From the NCBI RefSeq assembly GCF_041821025.1, contig NZ_JBGUAY010000004.1:186001-250000 (forward strand): 64,000 bases of DNA. Direction: 5' to 3'. Source of the DNA: Egicoccus sp. AB-alg6-2 (GTDB lineage Bacteria; Actinomycetota; Nitriliruptoria; Nitriliruptorales; Nitriliruptoraceae). The notes under the pieces are model-generated. The model ran no database searches. It saw only the letters and a list, made by a program, of their open reading frames with translations, and was not told where the DNA came from. Positions 52,929 to 63,999 of the stretch are shown piece by piece (positions within the stretch are counted from its first letter, which is position 1; the number at the start of each line of letters is the position of its first letter). The translations under genes and the position numbers were made by a program.

Positions 52929-54715
52929 GCCGGGTGCTCCGCCTCGTAGGCGCGCAGCAGAGCCGCATAGCCCGGGACCGTGCCCAGCAACTGGTCGTGA
53001 CTGCCCTGCGCGACGATGCGACCGCCGTCGACGAACACCACCTCGTCGGCGAGCATGATGCTCGAGCGCCGGTAGGCCACGAGCACGATCGTCGACGGGA
53101 GCTCCGCGCCCCGCAGCGCCCGGAGGATCGTCGTCTCGACCGACGGGTCGACCGCGGACGTGGCGTCGTCGAGGATCAGCAGGCGCGGCCGCCGCGCGAG
53201 CGCCCGCGCGAGGGCGACCCGCTGGCGTTGCCCGCCCGACAGCGTGGCCCCGCGTTCGCCGAGACGGGTGTGCAGGCCGTCGGGCAGCGCCGAGACGAAG
53301 TCCAGGGCATTGGCGAGCCGCAGTGCGTCACGGATGTCGTCGTCGGAGAGGTCGAGGTGAAGTGCGACGTTGCCCGCGACCGTGTCGTCGAACAGGAATG
53401 CGTCCTGGGCGACGTAGGCCACCTCGGACGGCAGCACGCCGGGCGCCAGGTCGCGGACGTCGCGCCCGTCGAGCCGCACCGCGCCGGTGTCGGGGTCCCA
53501 GAGGCGGGCCAGGAGCAGGGCGAGGGTCGACTTGCCCGAGCCGGTCGGACCGACCACGGCCAGGGTGCGGCCGGGGGTCAGCGTCAGCTCGAGGTCCTGC
53601 AGGACGGGCGTCTGCGGCTCGTAGCCGAACACGAGCCGGTCGGCGACCAGGTGCGCCGCCGGTGACGGCGGCGAGGTCCGGTCGCTGCCGTGGGTCTGGA
53701 CGTCGTCGGCATCCAGGACGGTCTCGACGCGCCGCCAACCCGCCACGCTGTGGGCAGCGTCCCACATCAGGTAGCCGATCAGCCGCGTCGGCACGGCCAG
53801 CAGCGACAGCAGGTAGGCCACGCGCACGAGTTCCCCGGCACTGAGGGTGCCGGCGGCGATCCTCGCCGTGCCGACCACCAGCACCACGATGGTGCCGATC
53901 GCCGGAAGCCCTTCGGTCAACGCGCGGTAGCCGGTCCAGACACGGCCGACCTCGATCAACTGGTCGGCGAGCGCGTCGGCCGCTCCCCGGAAACGCGCCG
54001 TCTCGACCTGCTCGCGGCCCAACGACTTGACGGTGAGGGCACCGTCGAAGCTCTCGTGGGCGACGCCGGCCACCCGTCCCCGTCTGGCCTGTGCCTCCTC
54101 CATGAGATGGAACGTGCGCCATGCCCCCTGCAGGTCGAGCGCGACGACGACGCCCAGCAGGAGGATGGCGAGCAGGCCGAGCACAGGGTCGGTGAGCGTG
54201 ATCACGACCGCGGAGCCGACGAGCAGGAAGCTGACGCCGGTCGCGAAGGGCAGCGGCGCGAGCACCATGGTCGCCTGGCGGCTGTCGACGTCCGAGACGG
54301 ACAGCAGGTCCCCGACCCCCCGGGTGCCGAACCAGCGCAGGCTCAGCCCGAGCTGGTGGCCGATCAGGCGTTTGCGAAGCCGGGTCTGCGCCCCGAACTG
54401 CATCCGCGTGGCGGCCGTGCGCCGCACGACGATGCCGACCGCCTTCCAGACGGCGACGCCGAGGATCAGGGCGAGCGCGGTGCGCAGCCGGCCGGCGGCT
54501 GGTTCACCGTCACCGAGCACGGGGATGATCACGGCGTCGGTCACCCAGCCGACCACGACGGCGCTGGCCACGATCGCCGACGTGAAGGCGATCGCACCGG
54601 CCGCCGCGAGGGTGAACATGACCGGCTGCTCGCGCACGAAGCCGCCGATCAGCGATCCGGCCGCACGCACGACCCCGCGAGGCTCCATCGGCCGCGCCGG
54701 TGTCGAGGTGCTCAC
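52925..54715 (-). CDS. ABC exporter half-transporter (type IV), 596 aa, with degenerate catalytic site
   Basis: Six membrane helices and an ATPase with Walker A GPTGSGKST, Q-loop AYVAQDAFLF, and a canonical signature LSGGQRQR. Walker B reads LLILDDATSAVDP (Asp in place of the catalytic Glu) and the H-loop VAYRRSS (Tyr in place of His). Its own nucleotide site is therefore probably non-hydrolytic, the usual pattern of asymmetric heterodimers such as TM287/288. GTG 54715 lies four bases after the pgk stop, so the pair is embedded in the glycolytic operon. Confidence 0.93.
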   Translation of the reverse strand: MSTSTPARPMEPRGVVRAAGSLIGGFVREQPVMFTLAAAGAIAFTSAIVASAVVVGWVTDAVIIPVLGDGEPAAGRLRTALALILGVAVWKAVGIVVRRTAATRMQFGAQTRLRKRLIGHQLGLSLRWFGTRGVGDLLSVSDVDSRQATMVLAPLPFATGVSFLLVGSAVVITLTDPVLGLLAILLLGVVVALDLQGAWRTFHLMEEAQARRGRVAGVAHESFDGALTVKSLGREQVETARFRGAADALADQLIEVGRVWTGYRALTEGLPAIGTIVVLVVGTARIAAGTLSAGELVRVAYLLSLLAVPTRLIGYLMWDAAHSVAGWRRVETVLDADDVQTHGSDRTSPPSPAAHLVADRLVFGYEPQTPVLQDLELTLTPGRTLAVVGPTGSGKSTLALLLARLWDPDTGAVRLDGRDVRDLAPGVLPSEVAYVAQDAFLFDDTVAGNVALHLDLSDDDIRDALRLANALDFVSALPDGLHTRLGERGATLSGGQRQRVALARALARRPRLLILDDATSAVDPSVETTILRALRGAELPSTIVLVAYRRSSIMLADEVVFVDGGRIVAQGSHDQLLGTVPGYAALLRAYEAEHPA

Positions 54716-54719
54716 GACC

Positions 54720-55916
<1,197 letters not shown>

Positions 55917-55940
55917 GGGCAGGCCTTTCGCATCGAGCAG

Positions 55941-55966
55941 CCCGCGCTCCGGATTCGGAGCGCGGG
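55941..55966 (-). other. intercistronic hairpin between gap and pgk
   Basis: A perfect 11-bp stem (55941-55951 with 55956-55966) and a GATT loop in the 80-base gap between gap and pgk, with no T-run. It could be an mRNA processing or stability element that sets gap and pgk levels apart, rather than a terminator. Confidence 0.55.
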
Positions 55967-55996
55967 CCGCCGGTACGGAGCGGAAGTGGTGGTCGC

Positions 55997-57102
<1,106 letters not shown>

Positions 57103-57161
57103 CGGGCCGCACGGCACCGATCGTCGGGGCTGTCGGCCCTCGCGCGGCCGATCCCACCCGT

Positions 57162-58133
57162 TCAACGGGGGCCGACCGGGCGGGACGCACCGAGCTCGGC
57201 GTGCAGCGATTCGAGCTTGCGCATGCGCCGGTGGACGGCGGACTTGCCGACCGGTGGGTCGAGCAGCTGGCCGAGTTCCTGCAGCGTCGCGCCCGGGTTG
57301 GCGAGGCGCGCGAGGGCGACCACGCGGACATCCTCGTCGAGGGCGTCCCAGCCCGCGGCCGCCACCACCTCCTCGACCACGCGCACCTGCGCACCGGCGG
57401 CGTCGATGGTGCGGCGCAGATTGGCGGCGTCGGCGTTGGCGAGCCGGTTGGCGTCGCTGCGCAACTGTCGCCGCAGGCGGCGGTCGCCCCACTGCAGGAA
57501 CGCGACCGTTGCCCCGACGGCGGCCAGCAGGTCACCGATGGTCGCCCCCGACTTGACCACCATCCGGTGCCGCTCGCGGCCTCCGGTCTCGATCACCGCG
57601 CGGGCGCTGCCGTCGAGGCAGCGTTCGACGAGACCGGCCAGCCCCCTGGCCGTCGCCTCGGACCTGGCGGTGATCTCCAGGTGTGGCTCGCGGCCGGGAT
57701 CGGACACCGAGCCGGCGGCGAGCAGGGCGCCACGCAGAAACGCGATCGCGGCGGCGCGTGACAGGTCGGCCGGCAGGCCGTCCCGCGGCCGGCCCTCGGC
57801 ATCGACCAGCCCCAGGTCGCGGGCCACCTCGTCGGCGCCGACCTCGACCCGGACGCCGTAGGTGGAGCGGCGGTGCACCCCGCCCGGAGCACGTACCAGC
57901 AGTTGCGGACGCAGCCCGTAGCGGCGTTGCAGCAGCGTGAACGCCCGGCGGGCCACCGCTCCCGAGCTCGTGACGACCTCGAGCCGGCGCCGCATGCCTT
58001 CCTCGCCACCACTGACGGTGAGCGTCCCGGCCAGCCGCAGCAGGGCGGTCAGCTCGGCGCGTGTGCCGACGTCGTCGCCAAGCGGCAGACGCGCCAGTTC
58101 CTGGCGGACGTCCTCGGTGAAGGAGCCGCTCAT
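57162..58133 (-). CDS. whiA: WhiA family DNA-binding sporulation/cell-division regulator
   Basis: 323 residues. The N-terminal domain resembles degenerate LAGLIDADG homing endonucleases (AIAFLRGALLAAGSVSDP, HLEITARSE). The C-terminal helix-turn-helix is LANPGATLQELGQLLDPPVGKSAVHRRMRKL. In Streptomyces WhiA acts with WhiB on cell-division genes; in other Gram-positives it is part of the rapZ-yvcK-whiA cluster, as here. ATG 58133 overlaps the yvcK stop by 4 bases. Confidence 0.96.
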   Translation of the reverse strand: MSGSFTEDVRQELARLPLGDDVGTRAELTALLRLAGTLTVSGGEEGMRRRLEVVTSSGAVARRAFTLLQRRYGLRPQLLVRAPGGVHRRSTYGVRVEVGADEVARDLGLVDAEGRPRDGLPADLSRAAAIAFLRGALLAAGSVSDPGREPHLEITARSEATARGLAGLVERCLDGSARAVIETGGRERHRMVVKSGATIGDLLAAVGATVAFLQWGDRRLRRQLRSDANRLANADAANLRRTIDAAGAQVRVVEEVVAAAGWDALDEDVRVVALARLANPGATLQELGQLLDPPVGKSAVHRRMRKLESLHAELGASRPVGPR

Positions 58134-59047
58134 CGCCCACCGAGCAGGTCGGTGAAGACGGCGGCCAGCGACGTCGGGTCGTGCCCGTCGCTGCCGTCCA
58201 GCAGGTCCGCGGTCACCACCCGTCCGACGGCCCCGGTGAGGCCGACGCCGTGGAGCGGCGCCCCACCGCCGGTCGGGGTCGGTCCCTCGTGCGCCAGACA
58301 GACGTCGATCCGGACCTGAGGTACGTGGGCACGGAGCGCATCGAGATGGTCGCGCAGGCTCATGCCCTCGGTCTCGCCCGGCTGTTCGCGCAGGTTGCCC
58401 ACGAACACGACCGGCGCCGCGGCCGCGGCGAGCGCGTCCGCAAGACCGGGGACGAGCAGGTTCGGCAGCAGGCTGGTGAACAGCGACCCCGGACCGAGCA
58501 CGATCAGGTCCGCCTCGGCGACGGCGTCGACGACACCCGGTCCCGGTGGGGCGTCCGCGGGGTCGAGCCACACCCGCTGCAGGCCCGGCGTCGACGAGAC
58601 GGCGGTCTGTCCCCTGACCTCGGCGTCGCCGGTGCTGGCGTGCAGGACCACCGGCGCCGTCGTGCACGGCAGTACCCGGCCGGGGACGTCGAGTACCCGG
58701 GCCAACTCGTCCAGGGCGGTCTGCAGGTCCCCACCGGCCAGGTCCTGCAGGGCGACGAGGACCAGGTTGCCCAGGCTGTGACCACCGAGCTCGCCGCGCG
58801 GGAAGCGGTACTGCAGCAGTTCGGCGATGCGTCGCTCACGGGCGAGTGAGGCCAGGGCCATCCGCAGGTCACCCGGGGGCAGCACGCCGAGGTCGCGACG
58901 CAGACGGCCCGACGAGCCGCCGTCGTCGGCGACGGTCACGACGGCGGTCACCTCGTCGACGACCTCGGGCAGCGCGGCGAGGGTCCGCGCGAGGCCGTGA
59001 CCACCTCCGATCGCGACGGCGCGCGTGGGCTCGGGCCGGGTGGTCAC
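58130..59047 (-). CDS. yvcK: YvcK/CofD-like gluconeogenesis factor
   Basis: 305 residues with the family start AVAIGGGHGLARTLAAL, then VADDGGSSGRLRRD, LGGHSLGNLVLVAL and DLIVLGPGSLFTSLLPNLLV. YvcK homologues bind UDP-sugars and are needed for cell-wall homeostasis and growth on gluconeogenic carbon. GTG 59047 overlaps the rapZ stop (GTGA). Confidence 0.95.
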   Translation of the reverse strand: MTTRPEPTRAVAIGGGHGLARTLAALPEVVDEVTAVVTVADDGGSSGRLRRDLGVLPPGDLRMALASLARERRIAELLQYRFPRGELGGHSLGNLVLVALQDLAGGDLQTALDELARVLDVPGRVLPCTTAPVVLHASTGDAEVRGQTAVSSTPGLQRVWLDPADAPPGPGVVDAVAEADLIVLGPGSLFTSLLPNLLVPGLADALAAAAAPVVFVGNLREQPGETEGMSLRDHLDALRAHVPQVRIDVCLAHEGPTPTGGGAPLHGVGLTGAVGRVVTADLLDGSDGHDPTSLAAVFTDLLGGR

Positions 59048-59997
59048 TCGTGGCCCAGGTCCCGGTGCTGCACGTTGACCGACAGGTCGGTCGTCTCGTG
59101 CAGGTACTGGCCGATCGACTCGCTGATCGCGACCGACCGGTGTTTGCCGCCCGTGCAGCCGATCGCGATCGTCAGGTAGCGCTTGCCCTCCTGCACGTAC
59201 CCGGGAACGACGACGTCGAGCAGTCGCTGCAGCGCCTGCATGAACGGCTCGCTCTGCGGCTGCCCGAACACGTAGTCGCGCACCGGCTCGTCGCGTCCGG
59301 TGAAGGGTCGCAGCTCCTCGACCCAGTGCGGATTGGGCAGGAACCGCACGTCGAACAGCAGGTCGGCGTCCCGCGGCGTCCCGCGCTTGAAACCGAACGA
59401 GACGATCTCGATGCGCAGTTGCGCGGACTCGTGCCCCTGCAGCACCTCCAGCAGACGGTCGCGCAACTCGTGCACGTTCAGCCCGCTGGTGTCGATGATC
59501 AGGTCGGCCATGCCCCGCAGGTCGCTCAACAGCGCCCGCTCGTTGCGGATCCCGGCGAGCACGCCGGCGCCGTCCGCCGCCGGATGCCGCCGCCGGGTCT
59601 CCTCGAACCGCCGGACGAGGACGTCGTCGTCGGCGTCGAGGTACAGGACCCGGACGTCGGCCTCGCTCGACCGCAGCTCGCGCAGCGTGTCGAGCAGTGC
59701 GGCGAAGAACTCGCGGCCGCGGACGTCGACCACCAGGGCGAGCCGGCCGACCGACGAGCCGGGGGCGAAGGCCAGCTCCGTCACCCGACTGATCAGGGTC
59801 GGTGGCAGGTTGTCGATCACGAACCAGCCGAGATCCTCGACCACGTTCGAGGCCGTCGACCGCCCGGCACCGGACAGGCCGGTGATGATCATGATCTCGG
59901 GACGCTCGGTCGTCTCCTCGTCGACGATGCGGTCGAACTCGCGACCCTCGGGGCCGGCCCCGTCGTCGGCCGTCGGCGCGGCCTGGTGGTCGGTCAC
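59044..59997 (-). CDS. rapZ: RapZ family nucleotide-binding protein
   Basis: 317 residues; the first 30 or so are a variable, acidic N-terminal extension. P-loop GLSGAGRSTA, with Arg in place of the usual Lys as is common in actinobacterial members. LGWFVIDNLPP, FGFKRGTPRDADLLFDVRFL and the C-terminal IGCTGGKHRSVAI identify the family. In E. coli RapZ controls glmS through small RNAs; the actinobacterial role is less clear. GTG 59997 overlaps the uvrC stop (GTGA). Confidence 0.95.
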   Translation of the reverse strand: MTDHQAAPTADDGAGPEGREFDRIVDEETTERPEIMIITGLSGAGRSTASNVVEDLGWFVIDNLPPTLISRVTELAFAPGSSVGRLALVVDVRGREFFAALLDTLRELRSSEADVRVLYLDADDDVLVRRFEETRRRHPAADGAGVLAGIRNERALLSDLRGMADLIIDTSGLNVHELRDRLLEVLQGHESAQLRIEIVSFGFKRGTPRDADLLFDVRFLPNPHWVEELRPFTGRDEPVRDYVFGQPQSEPFMQALQRLLDVVVPGYVQEGKRYLTIAIGCTGGKHRSVAISESIGQYLHETTDLSVNVQHRDLGHE

Positions 59998-61934
59998 GTG
60001 GACTCCTCGTTGGCGTGCAGATGCTCGTGGACGGCCGTCGCGATCGTACGGGAGACCCCCTCGACCGCCATCAGTTCCTCGAGGCTGGCGCGGCGCATGG
60101 CCGCGACCGAGCCGAAGTGGCGGAACAGGGCCTTGCGCCGGGTCGGTCCGACCCCCGCGACCCCGTCGAGCGCCGACGACGCGACCGCCTTGCTCCGCCG
60201 AGTGCGCTGATAGGTGATCGCGAACCGGTGCGCCTCGTCGCGTACCCGCTGGACGAGGTAGAGCGCCTCGCTGCCCCGTGGCAGGGCCACGGGCCGGTCC
60301 CGCCCCGGCAGCCACAGCTCCTCGAACTTCTTCGCGAGCCCGACGAACGCGACCGACGAAGTCGCGAGCTCCCCCGCTCCCTGCAACGCCGCGTTCAACT
60401 GGCCGACGCCGCCGTCGATGACGACCAGATTCGGCGGATACGCGAATTGACGTGCGGCGGGTTCCGCCAGCGGCGCGTCGCCGTCGACGTCGGGCGGCTC
60501 CGCGGTCGAGGTCTGCGCCAGGCGGGCGAACCGGCGACGGATCACCTCCTGCATGGACGCGAAGTCGTCGTTGCGGTCGATCGAGAGCTTGAAGCGCCGG
60601 TAGTCGGACTTCTTCGGCAGGCCGTCCTCGAACACCACCATCGAGCCGACGACCTCGGTGCCGCCGAGGTGGGAGATGTCGAAGCACTCGATCCGCAGGG
60701 GCGCCTCCTCGAGCCCGAGGGCGTCCTGCAGTTCCTTGAGCGCGCGACTGCGGCTGTCGAAGTCGCTGGCCCGCTTCAGCCGCGCCCGCTGGAAGGCTTC
60801 CCGGGCGTTCTCGGTCACCGTCTCCAGGAACGCCACCTTGTCCCCGCGCTGCGGGACCTGGAACCGCACCTGCTGGATCGGCCGCCCCCGCGTGCCGGCG
60901 CGCGTGTGACGACGCTGTTCGGCGAGCAGGGTCCCGAGTGCCTCGGCGTCCTCGGGCTCGACCGGTACGAGGATCTGCGGGGGGATGTCGTCGTCACGGT
61001 CGGCGTACAGCTGCAGCGCGAACGAGGTCAACAGCTGGGCGGTCGTGAGCGGTTCCACCTTGTCGACGGTCCAGCCTTTGCGTCCCACGAGCCGTCCGCG
61101 CCGGACGAAGAACGCCTGGACCGCGGCCTCGAGCTCGTCCTCGTGCACCGCGATGGCGTCGAAGTCCTCCGCCTTCGCCGACACGACCTGCTGCTTCTCG
61201 AGGGCCTTGCGCACCGCCGTCAGCTGGTCGCGGTGGCGCGCGGCCGCCTCGAAGTTGAGCTCGGCAGCGGCCGCCTGCATGTCCTGCTCGAGCTGGGCGA
61301 GCACCGGACCCGTCTCGCCGTCGAGGAAACTGCCGAGCCGCCCGACGAGCTCACGGTGGTCCTCGAGCGAGATCTTGCCGACGCATGGCGCCGCGCAGCG
61401 GTCGATGTGGAACAGCAGGCACGGCTTGCCGGTGCGTGCGGCGCGGTCGTAGATGCCCTGCGAGCAGGTCCGCACCGGGAAGGTGCGCAGCAGCAGGTCG
61501 AGCGTCTCGCGGATCGCGTAGGCGTGCGCGTAGGGGCCGAAGCGCAGGTCCCCCTTCGCGACCTTGCCGCGCTGCACCCGGGCGCGTGGCACCGCTTCGG
61601 AGGCCGTGAGCACGAGGTAGGGATAGGACTTGTCGTCGCGGTAGCGCACGTTGTAGCGCGGGCGGTGGCGCTGGATCAGCGTGTACTCGAGGTGGAGTGC
61701 CTCGACCTCGCTGTCGACGACGATCCACTCCACCGAGCGCGCCGCCTCGAGCATCGCGCGCGTGCGCGGCGCGATGTTGTGCCAGGCCTGGAAGTAGTTG
61801 CCCAGTCGCTGGCGCAGGGACTTCGCCTTGCCGACGTACACGACGCGCCCGTGCGCGTCCTTGAACTGGTAACAACCCGGCGCCTCCGGGATGGCACCGG
61901 GTTCGGGTCGGAAGGCATGGGCCGGGTTGCGCAC
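59994..61934 (-). CDS. uvrC: UvrABC excinuclease subunit C
   Basis: 646 residues in the usual order: GIY-YIG nuclease (GCYQFKDAHGRVVYVGKAKS), Cys-rich segment (CLLFHIDRCAAPCVG), UVR helix (MQAAAAELNFEAAARHRDQL), RNase H-like nuclease (RIECFDISHLGGTEVVGSM; NLVVIDGGVGQL) and helix-hairpin-helix tail. Makes both incisions in nucleotide excision repair. GTG 61934 has no ribosome binding site but a TACCCT hexamer six bases upstream, so it is probably leaderless. First gene of the uvrC-rapZ-yvcK-whiA operon, all coupled by 4-base overlaps. Confidence 0.97.
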   Translation of the reverse strand: MRNPAHAFRPEPGAIPEAPGCYQFKDAHGRVVYVGKAKSLRQRLGNYFQAWHNIAPRTRAMLEAARSVEWIVVDSEVEALHLEYTLIQRHRPRYNVRYRDDKSYPYLVLTASEAVPRARVQRGKVAKGDLRFGPYAHAYAIRETLDLLLRTFPVRTCSQGIYDRAARTGKPCLLFHIDRCAAPCVGKISLEDHRELVGRLGSFLDGETGPVLAQLEQDMQAAAAELNFEAAARHRDQLTAVRKALEKQQVVSAKAEDFDAIAVHEDELEAAVQAFFVRRGRLVGRKGWTVDKVEPLTTAQLLTSFALQLYADRDDDIPPQILVPVEPEDAEALGTLLAEQRRHTRAGTRGRPIQQVRFQVPQRGDKVAFLETVTENAREAFQRARLKRASDFDSRSRALKELQDALGLEEAPLRIECFDISHLGGTEVVGSMVVFEDGLPKKSDYRRFKLSIDRNDDFASMQEVIRRRFARLAQTSTAEPPDVDGDAPLAEPAARQFAYPPNLVVIDGGVGQLNAALQGAGELATSSVAFVGLAKKFEELWLPGRDRPVALPRGSEALYLVQRVRDEAHRFAITYQRTRRSKAVASSALDGVAGVGPTRRKALFRHFGSVAAMRRASLEELMAVEGVSRTIATAVHEHLHANEEST

Positions 61935-61940
61935 ACCGGG

Positions 61941-61946
61941 AGGGTA
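61941..61946 (-). promoter_or_regulatory. TACCCT -10 element for a leaderless uvrC transcript
   Basis: On the minus strand TACCCT ends six bases before the uvrC GTG. It lies in the 70-base gap shared with the divergent mscS-like gene, which has its own TAGGCT hexamer at 61970-61975 and a GGAGG site. Confidence 0.5.
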
Positions 61947-62004
61947 GCCAGCGACCCGGACGCGACCCCTAGGCTCGGCGGCGACGACCAATCGAGGAGG
62001 ACCG

Positions 62005-63198
62005 GTGCTGCTCGCGCAGACCGCCGACCAGCTCACCCGGGTGTGTGGTGTCGGCGAGGACCTGGAGATCGACTTCGTCTGCGAGGTGTTGTTCCGCCTG
62101 ACGGGCAACGACCTCGTCGCGCGGGCCGGCGGCATCGTCCGCGCCGGCCTGCAGCTGCTGCTGATCCTCGTCGTCGCCTTCGTCGTCACCCGGCTGCTGC
62201 GCGGCGCGATCAGCCGCTTCGGCGCCACGATGGAGCGCCGGATCGAGGCCCGCCTCGAACGTGGCGAACGTCGCGGCACGCTGGACGTGGCCCGCTACCG
62301 GGTCCGCCGGTTCCAGCGCCTCCACGCCATCACCGGGGTGATGCGTGGCGCGGCCGGCGTCCTGGTCTGGGTCGTTGCCGTCTTCGCGGTCCTGCAGACG
62401 CTGCGCATCGACCTGCGTCCCATCCTCGCCGGCGCCGGACTCGCCGGCATCGTGATCGGCTTCGGAGCCCAGCAACTGGTCCGCGACGTCCTGGCCGGCA
62501 TCGCCATGCTGATCGAGGACCAGTACGGCGTCGGCGACTGGATCGAGGTCGACGGTCGTATCGGGCAGGTCGAGCGCGTGGGTCTGCGCGCGACCTCGAT
62601 CCGCGACCTCGACGGCATCGTCTGGCACACCCTCAACGGCCACGTCCAACAGGTCGGCAACCTGTCGCAGGAGTGGAGTCGTTCGCTCCTCGACGTCCCA
62701 CTCGCGCTCGACAGCGACGTCCCGGCTGCGAAGGCGATCATCCACAAGGTCGCCAGCGACCTCGCCGCCGACCCGATCTGGGGCGAGGACATCATCGGGC
62801 CGCCCGAGATCTGGGGGGTCCAGGACTTCGGACCCGAGGGCCTGTCGATCCGCCTCGTGATCCCGACGAAGCCGATGGCGAACTGGGACATCAACCGCCA
62901 GTTGCGCGAGCGACTGCACCGCGCCTTCGGCCAGGCCAACATCCGCATGCAGGGGCGGTTGGTCGAGGTCGGCGGGATGGCGTCCGGCTATCCGCTGCTG
63001 AGCAGGGCGCCCAGCGGCGAAGGCGCCCAGCAACAGCGCCCGCGCCGCCGTGGCCTGGTCCCCACCGACGTCGGTCCGCTCGACCAGCCACCGAAACGGC
63101 CGGCAGGCGACCCGGCCGACGTCGACACCGGCGAGTTCGGCCGCGACCAGACCACCGAGCTGCGGCTCGAGCGGGGGCGGGAGCCCCGTCCGGACTGA
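62005..63198 (+). CDS. MscS-family mechanosensitive channel, 397 aa
   Basis: Three hydrophobic segments (about 43-65, 110-130, 138-165); the third, GAGLAGIVIGFGAQQLVRDVLAGI, is the Gly/Ala-packed pore helix. The beta domain follows at once (DQYGVGDWIEVDGRIGQVERVGLRAT), then the C-terminal domain (LIRLVIPTK-like, PMANWDINRQLRERL). The last 70 residues are a polar, disordered tail rich in Arg, Pro, Asp. GTG 62005 follows GAGGAGG. Relieves turgor on osmotic downshock. It converges with the SLH-protein gene (three bases apart). Confidence 0.93.
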   Translation: MLLAQTADQLTRVCGVGEDLEIDFVCEVLFRLTGNDLVARAGGIVRAGLQLLLILVVAFVVTRLLRGAISRFGATMERRIEARLERGERRGTLDVARYRVRRFQRLHAITGVMRGAAGVLVWVVAVFAVLQTLRIDLRPILAGAGLAGIVIGFGAQQLVRDVLAGIAMLIEDQYGVGDWIEVDGRIGQVERVGLRATSIRDLDGIVWHTLNGHVQQVGNLSQEWSRSLLDVPLALDSDVPAAKAIIHKVASDLAADPIWGEDIIGPPEIWGVQDFGPEGLSIRLVIPTKPMANWDINRQLRERLHRAFGQANIRMQGRLVEVGGMASGYPLLSRAPSGEGAQQQRPRRRGLVPTDVGPLDQPPKRPAGDPADVDTGEFGRDQTTELRLERGREPRPD

Positions 63199-63201
63199 CG
63201 A

Positions 63202-63999
63202 TCAACGGCGTGGGGCGGCGATCCCGTCGTCGATGAGGTTCGCCAGCCAGCGCGTGAGGAAGATCGCCATCTGGTCGCGCTGCACGCCCTGACCCGGGCG
63301 GAAGGTGCCGTCGCCGAACCCGCCGGTCCAGCCCGCGTCCGCCGCCTGGTTGATGCTGCGCGCGAACGTCGTGCCGGTCACGTCGGAGAACCACCGGTAG
63401 CGGGGCTCGGGCATCGGCGTCCCCGCACGGTGTTCGAAGGCCCGGACGAGGATCTGGGTCAGCTGCCCGCGCGAGATGGTGGCGCTGGGGTCGTAGGTGC
63501 CGTTGGCGCGCCCGCCGACGATGCCGGCCTCGGCCAGCTTGTTGATGGCGGCCGCATGGACCGAATCGACCGGGACGTCCGGGTAGTGGTGACGTGTCGG
63601 AGTCGGCAGGCTGCCCCCCGACTGCTCGATGGCGCGGGCGAGGAACGACGCCATCTGGTCCCGCCGCACCTCCCGGCCTGGGGCGAAGGTGGTCGGTGAC
63701 GTTCCCTTGGCGATGTCCCACCAGACCAGGCACGAGACGGCACGCACGGCCTCGGGTCGACTGACGTCGGTGAACGGCGCCCGCGGCACGGAGGCGGGGC
63801 ATGCTGCCGCGACGGCCCGTGGGGGCGGGTTCAGGTCCGCGAGCCCGCCGGTGGGCGGCGTCGCCGGTGGTGGGGTCCCCGCGCCACCGGGGTCGTTGGG
63901 GTCGGTCGTGGTTCCGCCGCCGGTCCCGGGGGTGCTGCCACCCGTGCCGCCGCCCGTCCCCGGCGTGCTTCCACCCGTGCCACCGCCCGATCCCGATCC
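63202..63999 (-). CDS. surface protein with three SLH domains, C-terminal part, N-terminus beyond the window
   Basis: The frame is open to the window edge, so the GTG at 63789 is not the start. From the edge it reads a Gly/Thr/Ser linker with GGTGGSTPG repeated at a 27-base period, a Pro-rich stretch, then three SLH repeats: FTDVSRPEAV (motif WWDIAKG), YPDVPVDSVHAAAI (GIVGGRANGTYDP) and FSDVTGTTFARSINQ (GFGDGTFRPG). SLH domains attach exported proteins to secondary cell-wall polymer, so this is the wall anchor of a secreted enzyme or adhesin. The missing N-terminal domain decides its function. Confidence 0.9.
   Translation of the reverse strand, partial: GSGSGGGTGGSTPGTGGGTGGSTPGTGGGTTTDPNDPGGAGTPPPATPPTGGLADLNPPPRAVAAACPASVPRAPFTDVSRPEAVRAVSCLVWWDIAKGTSPTTFAPGREVRRDQMASFLARAIEQSGGSLPTPTRHHYPDVPVDSVHAAAINKLAEAGIVGGRANGTYDPSATISRGQLTQILVRAFEHRAGTPMPEPRYRWFSDVTGTTFARSINQAADAGWTGGFGDGTFRPGQGVQRDQMAIFLTRWLANLIDDGIAAPRR

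Noticed and set aside
59994-62279. 761-residue version of UvrC starting at 62279
   Set aside because: The extension is antisense to the MscS-like gene; GTG 61934 begins directly before the GIY-YIG domain and has a leaderless promoter geometry.
63202-63789. Complete 195-residue SLH protein starting at GTG 63789
   Set aside because: The frame continues upstream through a Pro-rich and Gly/Thr repeat linker to the window edge, so that GTG is internal.
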